Source: Deltaproteobacteria bacterium
Lineage (GTDB): Bacteria > Desulfobacterota > GWC2-55-46 > DRQE01
Reading direction: 5' to 3'
NCBI GenBank assembly: GCA_015492495.1
Contig: WGEY01000038.1
Span: 1 to 51,511 of the forward strand
DNA length: 51,511 bases
The position numbers were made by a program, and so were the translations under genes. Under the pieces are notes generated by a model. The model was not told the origin of the DNA. It did no database searches and saw only the letters and a list, made by a program, of their open reading frames with translations. Shown one piece after another: positions 19,680 through 27,397 of this stretch (positions are counted from its first letter, which is position 1; each line of letters begins with the position of its first letter).

Positions 19680-20537
19680 TTGGAAACAGGACTGGTGATA
19701 TCGATCGTTGCAATGGGTGGACTGGGTGCCTTCTTTGCGGTATTCCTCACCGTTGCCAGCCAGAAGTTGAAGGTCGAGGAAGACCCCATGGTGGAGAAGA
19801 TCATGGAGGCGTTGCCCCAGACCAACTGCGGTGCATGCGGTTTTGCGGGATGCCATGCCCTGGCCGAGAAGATCGCCGCTGGACAGGCTCCGGTGAACGG
19901 ATGTCCGGCTGGCGGGCAGGATGTGGCAGATCAGCTCGCCAGGATAGTGGGGGTTGAGTCGATGAAGGCCAAGAGGCTTGTAGCCGTTGTCCTGTGCAGG
20001 GGAGGGAACGCAGAGGCCAAGAGGAGCGTCGTTTACAAGGGCGACAGGACCTGCGCCGCGGCCGATCTGACCGGAGGGGAGAAGGACTGCGCCTATTCAT
20101 GCCTCGGTTACGGAGACTGCGTGGAGGCATGCAACTTCGAGGCAATGGCCATGAACGAGAACGGGCTTCCCGTTGTCTTTTTCGACAAGTGCGTCGGGTG
20201 CGGTGCCTGTGCGCGGGCCTGCCCGAGGGACATCATCGAGATGCATACAGAGGACAGGAGGCTCTTTGTCTACTGCAGGAACAGGGACAAGGGGCCGCAG
20301 GCCAAGAAGGCGTGCAAGGTGGCCTGCATCGCCTGCAGACTGTGTGTGAAGGACTGCGAGGTCGAAGGGGGCATCGAGATAAAGGACAACCTCGCTACCA
20401 TAAACTATGAGCTCTGCCCACAGGATGACAAGCCGACGAGGCGGTGTCCGACAAAGTGCATCCTCTTCGGCGAGAACGAAAGGATTACGAGCGCAAGTTT
20501 TTATGCAGGCGGGATGCAAAAGGTCAGCGGAGACTGA
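19680..20537 (+). CDS. rnfB: Rnf complex subunit RnfB
   Basis: RnfB is the ferredoxin-docking subunit. An N-terminal anchor (METGLVISIVAM and on) is followed by the four-cysteine Fe-S module with TNCGACGFAGCHALAEKI and NGCPAGG. Two ferredoxin-type domains come next (CVGCGACARACP; CIACRLCVKDC with partner cysteines). It is 285 residues long. The start is a TTG at 19680; AGAGGAG lies about nine bases upstream. The 76-base gap after rnfA has TAGAAT near 19635, a possible internal -10 box, but its -35 region is weak. It completes the rnfCDGEAB set. Confidence 0.95.
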   Translation: METGLVISIVAMGGLGAFFAVFLTVASQKLKVEEDPMVEKIMEALPQTNCGACGFAGCHALAEKIAAGQAPVNGCPAGGQDVADQLARIVGVESMKAKRLVAVVLCRGGNAEAKRSVVYKGDRTCAAADLTGGEKDCAYSCLGYGDCVEACNFEAMAMNENGLPVVFFDKCVGCGACARACPRDIIEMHTEDRRLFVYCRNRDKGPQAKKACKVACIACRLCVKDCEVEGGIEIKDNLATINYELCPQDDKPTRRCPTKCILFGENERITSASFYAGGMQKVSGD

Positions 20538-20816
20538 GGCCGTAGGTATCCCGCACGCATTCGCTCTGAGACGCCACGTATTGATTCCAAGGGATTGTCG
20601 TTACGAACGACGGGAAGTTGTCCCGTATCAAAGCAGATAAGCAAACTGTGGATTGTTGCGTTGCATGTCCGTGGCAATGATAAAAAGTGGAGTCAATCAG
20701 GCCTTTCCTGTCCCCGTGACCTCTTGCGGGTGCTTAAAAAAACGTAATTTTTCTTTAACTCGTTTTTAATACTGTTTTGTTATCCTAAAGAAAGGGTGTG
20801 GAATAGGCGAAAATAT
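20538..20816. other. Gap between rnfB and cytochrome maturation genes
   Basis: No gene is seen. It contains two adjacent inverted repeats, GTCGTT-acg-AACGAC and ACGGGA-agttg-TCCCGT (about 20597-20628). The segment ATTGTCGTTACG is found again near 27136 in another gap. The last 90 bases are A/T-rich and should hold the promoter of the following operon; no box pair stands out. Confidence 0.4.
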
Positions 20817-21239
20817 ATGTGGGAGATGAACGGCAGCGTAGGAGGTATTACAGCTGTGTTTCGCCGCAGGCTTGTGCCGGTGGTCTGTATCTTGCTCATC
20901 ACCGTACTGCTTGCCGCGTGCGGGGGCGGCTCGGTCGATCCGGCGGAGCTCAGGGGAGGAGAGACAAGGCGAACCCTCTCTCCAGCATACTTCACCGGCA
21001 AGGTAGCGAAGGCGTACAGGATAGCACGCGAGATACCGGATGTCATCGACAGCCTGTACTGTTACTGTGAGTGCAAGAAGAACTTCGGCCACAAGAGCCT
21101 TCTTACGTGTTACGTGGACACACATGCCCGCTATTGCAAGGTGTGCATCGATGAGGCGCTTATGGCGTACAGTCTTCACAAGAAGGGGAAGGATATAGTA
21201 TCCATAAGAAGGGCGGTGGACAGGAGCTTCTCCCACTGA
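20817..21239 (+). CDS. PCYCGC-motif-like lipoprotein
   Basis: The protein is about 140 residues. An N-terminal signal with a lipobox (ITVLLAAC) marks a lipoprotein. The C-terminal domain has LYCYCECKKNFGHKSLLTC and, later, HARYCKVCIDEA, a cysteine pattern like that of the PCYCGC-motif family of small secreted lipoproteins of unknown function. The cysteines could bind a metal or haem or act in thiol redox; this is inference. The start is uncertain: GTG at 20796, ATG at 20817 or ATG at 20826. It leads a run of cytochrome c maturation genes, so a role in haem or thiol handling in the periplasm is plausible. Confidence 0.65.
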   Translation: MWEMNGSVGGITAVFRRRLVPVVCILLITVLLAACGGGSVDPAELRGGETRRTLSPAYFTGKVAKAYRIAREIPDVIDSLYCYCECKKNFGHKSLLTCYVDTHARYCKVCIDEALMAYSLHKKGKDIVSIRRAVDRSFSH

Positions 21240-21249
21240 TTTCAGCGCG

Positions 21250-21828
21250 ATGAAGGCGAAGAATATTGTATTAGTCATAGTAATAGTATGCATCGTCGGC
21301 TTTGCGGGGTACCTGGCCGGGACAAGGTCGAAGGTCGGCCCCTCCAAGGCGAATCAGACGGCTCAGCAGAGGACTACGGCAGGGAGCTTTTCCGCCGGAA
21401 ATCAGCCCATTGACTTCGATGAGATACTCTCTGAGCTTAAGGCGAGGCTGGCCGAGAACCCGAACGACGGCGAGCTGCACGCCCGCCTGGGAGACGTATA
21501 CTTCGGCATGCAGCGTTTCGACGAGGCCATCGGTTACTACAAGAAGGCGATCGAGCTTAACCCGGATGATGTGGACTCTTACAACGATATGGGGCTTTCG
21601 TACCACTATAAAGGGAACACGGTGGAGGGGCTGAAGTTCATCAACGAGGGGATTGCAAAGAACCCGTATTACCAGCGTATCTGGCTTACCAAGGGATTTC
21701 TGCTCGCCTATGGCCTGGGTAACAGGAAGGAGGCTACCGAGGCGTGGCAGAAGGCTGTTACACTCGATCCTGACAGTCCGGTTGGAAAGGCCGCCAATGC
21801 TTACCTCGAGGAGTTTACCAAAAAGTAG
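21250..21828 (+). CDS. Membrane-anchored TPR protein
   Basis: One N-terminal transmembrane anchor (IVLVIVIVCIVGFAGYLAG) is followed by a Gln/Ser-rich linker and three tetratricopeptide-like repeats from about residue 55, for example LHARLGDVYFGMQRFDEAIGY and YKKAIELNPDDVDSYNDMG. It is 192 residues. TPR proteins of this design sit beside cytochrome c maturation genes and are thought to present apocytochromes or chaperone partners, like the TPR part of CcmI. That role is inferred here from the neighbours. It starts 10 bases after the lipoprotein gene and ends two bases before resB, so it belongs to the same operon. Confidence 0.75.
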   Translation: MKAKNIVLVIVIVCIVGFAGYLAGTRSKVGPSKANQTAQQRTTAGSFSAGNQPIDFDEILSELKARLAENPNDGELHARLGDVYFGMQRFDEAIGYYKKAIELNPDDVDSYNDMGLSYHYKGNTVEGLKFINEGIAKNPYYQRIWLTKGFLLAYGLGNRKEATEAWQKAVTLDPDSPVGKAANAYLEEFTKK

Positions 21829-21830
21829 CT

Positions 21831-23249
21831 ATGACAGAACAGGTCGGTGGAGCAGCTTCTGGTGTGAAAAAGAGGGCCTGGTACGGTTCTGTGTGGAGGT
21901 TTTTTGCCTCTGTTAAGCTTACTATTTTCGTCCTGATAGCCCTTGCACTGTCCTCCATAATAGGTACGGTAATCGAGCAGAACCAGCCGATCGAATCGTA
22001 TTACATAGAGTACGGCGAGAGGTGGGGTGATATTATCCGCACCTTGCAGTTGGACGACATGTACCACTCCGTGTGGTTCGTCGCGCAACTGGTGCTGCTG
22101 ATGATAAACATAATAGCCTGTACCTACGAGAGGTTTCCGCCCAAGTGGAGATCACTTTTAAGGAAGGTTGACGACTTCGACCCTTCGATAATAGACAGGT
22201 TTTCAAACAGGGAGGCCATCGAGCTCGGAGCGACCCTCGGTAGGGCCAGAGACAGGGTCATCGAGGTGCTCAGGAAGAACAGATACAAGATCAAGCTGGA
22301 CAGGTCGCAGGGTGACGAGGTTAAACTGTATGCATCCAGGGGGCTCATAGGTCGATTCGGCTCTGATATAACCCATGTGAGCCTCTTCGTAATAATCATT
22401 GGTGCCATATACGGAAGCTTCTGGGGCTACAGGGACTTCAGGCCCATCCTGGTCGGTTCGATGATACGGGTGCCCGATGCGGACTTCGCCCTCAGGCTCG
22501 ACAAGTTCTGGATCGACTACTACGATACCGGACAGATAAGACAGTACAACTCGCTTCTTACCGTAATAGAAGACGGCAAGGAGGTGCTCACAAAGCAGAT
22601 ATGGGTCAACGAGCCCCTCTACTACAAGGGGATACGTTTTTACCAGTCCAGCTACGGCACATCCTGGAACAGGATAAAAGAGGCCGAGATAGCACTTAAG
22701 AGGCTCGATTCAAACAAGGTAGATCCGCCTTTCAGCGTGAAGTGGGGAGAGGTGAGCAAGGTTCCTGGCAGCAAATATTCCGTGCGCCTGGTGGGGTATG
22801 TTTCGGACTTTGCGTTCGATGAGCGGACAAGGACCGTGTTTTCCAAGTCCGGTGAGACGAACAATCCCGCCGTACAGATAGAGGTGTACAACGGCGAAGA
22901 TCTCATAGCCAGGCCGTGGCTCTTCTTCAACTTCCCGGGGCTCATTCATGCCATACCAGGCACACAGTACGACCTGGTGCTGATGGGGTTCAGGACCATA
23001 CCGTATTCGGGCATATCCATAACAAAGGATCCCGGTACCAACGTGGTATGGGTTGGCACCGGCATCATGGGCATAGGGTTTTTTCTCGCCTTCTTCGTAT
23101 ACCACAGAAGGATATGGGTGAGCATAAAGGCCTCGGGGAATGGAACGATTGTAAGAATGGGGGGTGTGATAAACAAAAATCCCCTTGGCTTTGAAAGAGA
23201 GTTCAAGGATATCGTCGAGGCCGTAAAGGAGACGGATTCTCGCGCGTAA
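21831..23249 (+). CDS. resB: Cytochrome c biogenesis protein ResB (Ccs1)
   Basis: ResB, with CcsA, forms the system II cytochrome c synthase that exports haem and joins it to CXXCH motifs. The 472-residue protein has transmembrane helices near the N-terminus (FASVKLTIFVLIALALSSII and, after the VWFVAQ segment, LVLLMINIIACTYERF), a third near residue 180, a large periplasmic domain, and a final helix near residue 410 (GIMGIGFFLAFFVY). The sequence SIIGTVIEQNQP is a family signature. It sits two bases after the TPR gene and 17 bases before the CcsA gene. It is the expected maturation factor for the multihaem cytochromes at the left of the window. Confidence 0.92.
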   Translation: MTEQVGGAASGVKKRAWYGSVWRFFASVKLTIFVLIALALSSIIGTVIEQNQPIESYYIEYGERWGDIIRTLQLDDMYHSVWFVAQLVLLMINIIACTYERFPPKWRSLLRKVDDFDPSIIDRFSNREAIELGATLGRARDRVIEVLRKNRYKIKLDRSQGDEVKLYASRGLIGRFGSDITHVSLFVIIIGAIYGSFWGYRDFRPILVGSMIRVPDADFALRLDKFWIDYYDTGQIRQYNSLLTVIEDGKEVLTKQIWVNEPLYYKGIRFYQSSYGTSWNRIKEAEIALKRLDSNKVDPPFSVKWGEVSKVPGSKYSVRLVGYVSDFAFDERTRTVFSKSGETNNPAVQIEVYNGEDLIARPWLFFNFPGLIHAIPGTQYDLVLMGFRTIPYSGISITKDPGTNVVWVGTGIMGIGFFLAFFVYHRRIWVSIKASGNGTIVRMGGVINKNPLGFEREFKDIVEAVKETDSRA

Positions 23250-23266
23250 TTTACGGAGGACAATAC

Positions 23267-24169
23267 ATGACCGAACCGAAAGTTATAATGTCATTGATGT
23301 TCTTTACGATGGCATTCGCGTTCTATGCAGCCACCGCGCTCTTCTACATAGGGTACTGGCTGCTGCGCAGGGAGTGGATCGGGCAGACCGCGACCATCAT
23401 GGCCTATATAGCAGCCCTTGCCACTACAATGGTCTTGATAGCCAGGGCGGGGGAGTCCGGTCATGCCCCGTTTTCGAACCTGTATGAATCCATGATTCTC
23501 TTCGTGTGGGCGATCACAATCGGGTATCTGTGGCTGGAGCACAGGTACAAGATCAAGGTCATCGGCGCCTTTGTCATGACAATCTCTTTTCTCGCCGTTC
23601 TTTCCGCGAGCCTCTTGCCGTACAGGTTCAAGAGTGTCGAACCGTTGAATCCGGCGCTGCAGAGCAAGTGGAAGTGGCTCGTTGGTATCCTCGAGCCCAT
23701 GGGACTTGAAAGATATGCCATAGGGTGGCTCGACTTTCACGTCTTTACAACCTTCATAGGCTATGCGGCCTTTGCCATAGCATTCGGCCTGAGTATAATG
23801 TATCTGCTTAAGGAGAGGTTCGAGGCCAGAAAGAAGGGCAACTTCCTCGTGGACAGTTTCCCTGAGACCAGGATCCTGGACGAGTTGAGCTACAGGGGGA
23901 TAGCCTTGGGATTTCCATTCCTCAGCTTGGGTATAATATCAGGGGCCATCTGGGCCAACTACGCATGGGGCACATACTGGAGCTGGGATCCGAAGGAGAC
24001 GTGGTCGCTTATCACCTGGTTCGTCTACGCGGCGTACCTCCATGCCAGGGTCACAAGGGGGTGGCGCGGCAAGAAGTCGGCCTATCTTTCGATAGCCGGC
24101 TTCATAGCAGTTGTGTTCCTCTACTGGGGCGTGAGCTTCATCCTTCCCGGCCTGCATGCGTATGCCTGA
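23267..24169 (+). CDS. ccsA: Cytochrome c biogenesis protein CcsA (ResC/CcsB)
   Basis: This is the haem-handling partner of ResB. The 300-residue membrane protein has about eight hydrophobic helices and the haem-binding WWD-type motif WGTYWSWDPKETWSLITW near residue 235, with flanking conserved histidines (LDFHVFTTFIGY and YLHARVTRGW). Length and motif fit the CcsA/ResC family. GGAGG lies upstream of the ATG in the 17-base gap after resB. A gap of about 170 bases with a repeat copy and a hairpin follows before the thioredoxin-like gene. Names differ between organisms (ccsA, ccsB, resC). Confidence 0.93.
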   Translation: MTEPKVIMSLMFFTMAFAFYAATALFYIGYWLLRREWIGQTATIMAYIAALATTMVLIARAGESGHAPFSNLYESMILFVWAITIGYLWLEHRYKIKVIGAFVMTISFLAVLSASLLPYRFKSVEPLNPALQSKWKWLVGILEPMGLERYAIGWLDFHVFTTFIGYAAFAIAFGLSIMYLLKERFEARKKGNFLVDSFPETRILDELSYRGIALGFPFLSLGIISGAIWANYAWGTYWSWDPKETWSLITWFVYAAYLHARVTRGWRGKKSAYLSIAGFIAVVFLYWGVSFILPGLHAYA

Positions 24170-24194
24170 TTTGGTACGGAGAGGGCTTCTGCTC

Positions 24195-24222
24195 AAGCCC
24201 CTTGCTGCAGAAGGGCTTTAAC
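24195..24222 (+). repeat. Extragenic palindromic repeat, copy 2, with second hairpin
   Basis: AAGCCC (24195-24200) pairs with GGGCTT (24213-24218) around a TTGCTGCAG centre and is followed by TAAC. A second hairpin, TCCCGC/GCGGGA (24254-24276), follows. Both sit in the 171-base gap between ccsA and resA. The first matches the family core. Confidence 0.55.
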
Positions 24223-24340
24223 TTGCGAGGATGCATCGGTCGGTGACTTTGCCTCCCGCATCTGGAAATGGCGGGAAGCCGCCGGCAGCTGACAGGCACG
24301 ACGCCATTCGTTCATTTAAAGTCTTTTCCGGAGGCGTTAC

Positions 24341-24928
24341 ATGAAAGGTTCATTTGACAGTAAGGCTGGTAAAAAGGGCTTCAATCCTGGCACACTGATC
24401 TTTGTGGCGGTCATAGTAATATCTGTTGTAATAGTCGTCCTGAAGAACAAAAGACAGTACGAGCCGGTCGTGGCCGGCAAGCCTGCCATAGACTTCTTCC
24501 TTGTGGACCTGGACGGCAAGTTGAGGAGGCTCGATGAGTTCAAGGGGAAGGTTATATTCTTGAACTTCTGGGCCACATGGTGCAAGCCCTGTGAAGACGA
24601 GATGCCTTCAATGCAGATGCTGCATGAAACGCTCAAAGACAGGCCTTTCGAGATAGTGGCCGTGAGCGTCGACAAGGACGATGTTAGCGTTGTCAAGGAA
24701 TTTGTCAAGAGGCACAACATAACCTTCACCGTGCTCCATGACCGCAAGGGAAAGATAAAGGACGCCTACAAGACGACCGGCGTGCCGGAGACCTTTATCA
24801 TAGACCAGAACGGTATAATCGCCGAAAAGATATGGGGGCCACGGGACTGGACGAGGCACGAGAACCTCATCACGATATTCAAGTTGCTTGAAAACGGGCC
24901 GGCCCCGGCCGAATCCTACGGCAGCTGA
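24341..24928 (+). CDS. resA: Membrane-anchored thioredoxin-like protein (ResA/TlpA)
   Basis: After one membrane anchor (TLIFVAVIVISVVIVVL) comes a thioredoxin fold of the AhpC/TSA-TlpA class on the periplasmic side. The active site is NFWATWCKPCEDEMP and the cis-proline loop is TGVPETFIID. It is 195 residues long. ResA-type proteins reduce the CXXCH cysteines of apocytochrome c before haem attachment, with electrons from CcdA. The ccdA gene lies 38 bases downstream and resB/ccsA upstream, which supports this role. GGAGG lies about nine bases before the ATG. Confidence 0.9.
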   Translation: MKGSFDSKAGKKGFNPGTLIFVAVIVISVVIVVLKNKRQYEPVVAGKPAIDFFLVDLDGKLRRLDEFKGKVIFLNFWATWCKPCEDEMPSMQMLHETLKDRPFEIVAVSVDKDDVSVVKEFVKRHNITFTVLHDRKGKIKDAYKTTGVPETFIIDQNGIIAEKIWGPRDWTRHENLITIFKLLENGPAPAESYGS

Positions 24929-24966
24929 TGTTAGGCTTCGGCTCGTAACAAGGAGTCTTTGAGCGA

Positions 24967-25725
24967 ATGGACCACGAGACATTCCTTCAGCTGGCGTTCC
25001 TGAGCAAGGTGCTGGCTGCATTCGGAGGAGGATTCATATCATTCGTCTCTCCATGTGTCCTTCCACTTGTACCTTCCTACATCTCCTTTGTGACCGGAAT
25101 ATCCTTTGAGGAGCTGACCGATGAGGAGGGGGCCAAGAGGTTGCGTACCGTGATCCTCTTCAACTCCCTCATGTTCATACTCGGTTTTACGGCGGTCTTT
25201 GTGCTCATACTCGGCCTTTCGGCGCAGCTCTTCGGGCACCTGTTCGTGGAGTACAAAGATATCGTACGTCAGATAGCCGGTGTGGTCATTGTGCTTCTCG
25301 GCATACATGTCATAGGCATAATAAACCTCAAGGTGCTTCAGAGGGAGAAGCGGCTGCACTTTTTCAGGGACAAGCCGCAGGGGTTTCTGGGCTCCTTCCT
25401 CGTCGGCGTTGGGTTCGCCGCCGGCTGGACCCCGTGCATAGGCCCGATACTGTCGGCCATATTCACCGTTGCGGCGACAAGCAAGAGCCAGTGGACCGGT
25501 GTCGTGCTTTTCGTATCATACTCCATGGGGCTCGCCATACCGTTTTTCCTCACCGCACTCGGCATAAATACTTTTCTTAAGCACTTCAAGAGGTTCTCCA
25601 GACACATGCGCCTCGTCTCTGTTGTAAGCGGTCTCTTCCTTATCGCAACAGGGGTCTTGATTTTTTTGAACTCCTTTGCTATCATAACACAGTATTTATA
25701 CACGGTGCTTCCAAATATCGGCTAA
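24967..25725 (+). CDS. ccdA: Thiol:disulfide transporter CcdA
   Basis: CcdA moves electrons from cytoplasmic thioredoxin across the membrane to periplasmic thiol proteins such as ResA. The 252-residue protein has six or seven transmembrane helices. The two redox cysteines lie in FVSPCVLPLVPSYIS and GWTPCIGPILSAIF, the paired proline-flanked motifs that define the family. It has somewhat more sequence between helices than the shortest CcdA proteins. It ends 15 bases before the glutaredoxin-like gene and completes the system II set. Confidence 0.95.
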   Translation: MDHETFLQLAFLSKVLAAFGGGFISFVSPCVLPLVPSYISFVTGISFEELTDEEGAKRLRTVILFNSLMFILGFTAVFVLILGLSAQLFGHLFVEYKDIVRQIAGVVIVLLGIHVIGIINLKVLQREKRLHFFRDKPQGFLGSFLVGVGFAAGWTPCIGPILSAIFTVAATSKSQWTGVVLFVSYSMGLAIPFFLTALGINTFLKHFKRFSRHMRLVSVVSGLFLIATGVLIFLNSFAIITQYLYTVLPNIG

Positions 25726-25740
25726 ACTCTGGATCAGCTT

Positions 25741-26046
25741 ATGAGTTCACCCACTGTAGAGGTTTACTCAAAGAAGGGCTGCGGCCTCTGTAAAGAGGCC
25801 AAGGAGATAATCGGGAGGGTAAGGGGCGATCTGCCCTTTACCTTCAAGGTGGTCGATATCTCTACGAACGATGACCTACTCAGAAGGTTCAACGACCACG
25901 TACCTACCATATACATAAACGGCAAGAAGGCCTTCAAGTTCAAGGTCGACGAGGTCGAGTTCAGAAAAAGGGTACGCAAAGAGATAATAAAGGCCGGCAT
26001 CTCCCGCGTCTCCAAGAAGATACCCCTGTCCACGACAAGCAAGTAG
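25741..26046 (+). CDS. Glutaredoxin-like thiol protein
   Basis: This small protein of 101 residues has a thioredoxin fold: VEVYSKKGCGLCKEAKEII carries a CXXC pair (CGLC), and DHVPTIYINGKKAF supplies the cis-proline loop. It is close to the glutaredoxin-like/DUF836 group. It has no signal sequence, so it should be cytoplasmic. Placed last in the maturation operon, 15 bases after ccdA, it may feed electrons to CcdA or serve another thiol pathway; this is inference. Its C-terminal tail is basic and Ser-rich. Confidence 0.8.
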   Translation: MSSPTVEVYSKKGCGLCKEAKEIIGRVRGDLPFTFKVVDISTNDDLLRRFNDHVPTIYINGKKAFKFKVDEVEFRKRVRKEIIKAGISRVSKKIPLSTTSK

Positions 26047-26175
26047 AGCTTCATACCTCCTTTCCTTTCCGTCCATTACTATGATCAGCTTTGGACATGC
26101 CTATGATGCAACAGGGCCGCACTCTCCCGTTTCTTCTGCAAGCGGCTTCGGTGGAAAACACGGGTTGTGGAAAAC

Positions 26176-26204
26176 TTGCTTTTCGCCTTAATATTCGATA
26201 TATT
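26176..26204 (+). promoter_or_regulatory. Strong sigma70-type promoter for candidate RNA
   Basis: TTGCTT (26176-26181) and TATATT (26199-26204) are separated by exactly 17 bases. The start would be near 26210 at GGGGAGCCC. The downstream gene starts over 300 bases later, so the promoter appears to serve the structured stretch first. Confidence 0.5.
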
Positions 26205-26209
26205 TAGGG

Positions 26210-26310
26210 GAGCCCTAAGGACCGCTTCCCGTGTCGTTGTGCTGGCCCGTCCCGGTGAGGTAACACCCCCGCGAGGGAAGCACCTGGGAGGCAAGGGGGG
26301 TTAAAGGCAC
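26210..26310 (+). ncRNA. Candidate structured RNA, family not recognised
   Basis: GCTTCCC (26224-26230) pairs with GGGAAGC (26275-26281), and inside it GGTG (26254-26257) pairs with CACC (26264-26267). GTGCT (26239-26243) can alternatively pair with AGCAC (26279-26283), so two forms are possible. No clear match to 4.5S RNA, 6S RNA, tmRNA or a known riboswitch was found by eye, and no T-run terminator follows. It could instead be a leader of the DUF4390 gene. The 3' end given is a guess. Confidence 0.3.
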
Positions 26311-26518
26311 GATGATGCAGTCCGGGTCTCCTGATCGACGCCCCGGTGTGGCAAGCAGCTCTGCGGGCATCAGCGATGGATCTTCAAATGCAAGGAAGTG
26401 CCTTTTGGATCAGCTTAACATGCACTTCCAGTGGTTGTTTTGCCGCACGATTTCGGGAACTTCCCGGATTTCAGTGGGCCTTGGGAATAAAGGACACCGT
26501 TAACTCGTAGAAGGCGAT

Positions 26519-27064
26519 ATGAGAAGACTTCTTCTGGCCGTTGTACTGATCCTTTTTTCGACCTCTGCTGCCCTTGCCGCAGAGGCGAGGATAGACGATG
26601 TGAGGGTCAGGTATGGATCCGGCCTCACGGCATCCTTTGTCGTAAAAGGGGCCTTTACGAAGGATATAGAGGAGGCCATCAACAGCGGGCTGCCGACCAC
26701 CTTTACATTCATAGTAAAACTCTACCGTAAAAACGTGCTGTGGCCGGACGAGCACATGGGTACGTGGAGCTTCAACCATACGGTCAAGTATGACGCCCTG
26801 AAGCAGGAGTATGTGGTTGACATAGAGGAGAAGAACCGGAGAGAGAAGACAAAGGACTTCGAAAGGATGAAGACCCTCATGGTCACGGGTGACGAGATAA
26901 TCATTTCCCCTCTGCCGGCCCTCAAAAAGGGTGAAACCTATGAGCTCAAGCTCAAGGCCGAGCTTGACACGGTCGATCTTCCGTTCCTGTTGAAGTACAT
27001 GTTCTTCTTCGTAAAGCTTTGGGATTTTGAAACCAACTGGTATGTCTACAGGTTATCGCTTTGA
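26519..27064 (+). CDS. Periplasmic DUF4390-type protein
   Basis: The protein is 181 residues with a clear signal peptide (RRLLLAVVLILFSTSAALA, cleavage after ALA). The mature part is predicted beta-rich, with RIDDVRVRYGSGLTASFVVKG near its start and FETNWYVYRLSL at the end. This matches the DUF4390 family, which sits upstream of NtrY/NtrX-type pairs in several bacteria. Function is unknown; a sensing or envelope role with the downstream membrane kinase is possible but not shown. AAGG lies five bases before the ATG. The 333 bases between this gene and the kinase gene are noncoding. Confidence 0.7.
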   Translation: MRRLLLAVVLILFSTSAALAAEARIDDVRVRYGSGLTASFVVKGAFTKDIEEAINSGLPTTFTFIVKLYRKNVLWPDEHMGTWSFNHTVKYDALKQEYVVDIEEKNRREKTKDFERMKTLMVTGDEIIISPLPALKKGETYELKLKAELDTVDLPFLLKYMFFFVKLWDFETNWYVYRLSL

Positions 27065-27397
27065 CGGTCGACAGCGATGCCAGGAATATCAAGTGATCTC
27101 TGATTTATCGCAGAAAAGCTTTGGAAAAATCTCGCAATTGTCGTTACGTCGCAGCGGAGCAAGCCTTGGTAAGATTTGAAACAACAGTGGCTTTTTCATA
27201 GATGCTTCATCGTGCCCGCGTTGCTTTTCCTCGCGCGGGTCTGCAAACCTGGACAGGCCCCGCGATGACATCAAAAAGCAGCTTTTCAGGGCTTCCTAAG
27301 GGCATGTAAGCTACCCGCAGCGGCCGATGGTAATCTTCAGGTGCAGGGAAGTTTCGCTGTATTTGATCACTGAGGCCCTTTCTTCAGACGAAATACG
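27065..27397. other. Gap between DUF4390 gene and kinase gene
   Basis: No gene is seen. It contains a hairpin with arms CCCGCG/CGCGGG (about 27217-27240), and ATTGTCGTTACG near 27136, shared with the gap at 20594. The segment ATCTTCAGGTGCAGGG near 27332 recalls the repeat family. No convincing promoter was identified. Confidence 0.4.

Larger units (their letters stand above)
26047..26518. other. 472-base gap with candidate RNA gene
   Basis: No protein gene is supported. It contains a strong promoter-like pair at 26176-26204 and a GC-rich foldable stretch after it, described separately, and a weak repeat-like segment (GATCTTCAAATGCAAGG, about 26379). The first 130 bases after the glutaredoxin gene show nothing recognisable. 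Confidence 0.45.

Noticed and set aside
26210-26310. 4.5S (SRP) RNA identity for the structured stretch
   Set aside because: GGTGAGG and GGGAAGC recall parts of the SRP core, but the conserved GGAA tetraloop and flanking order do not fit.
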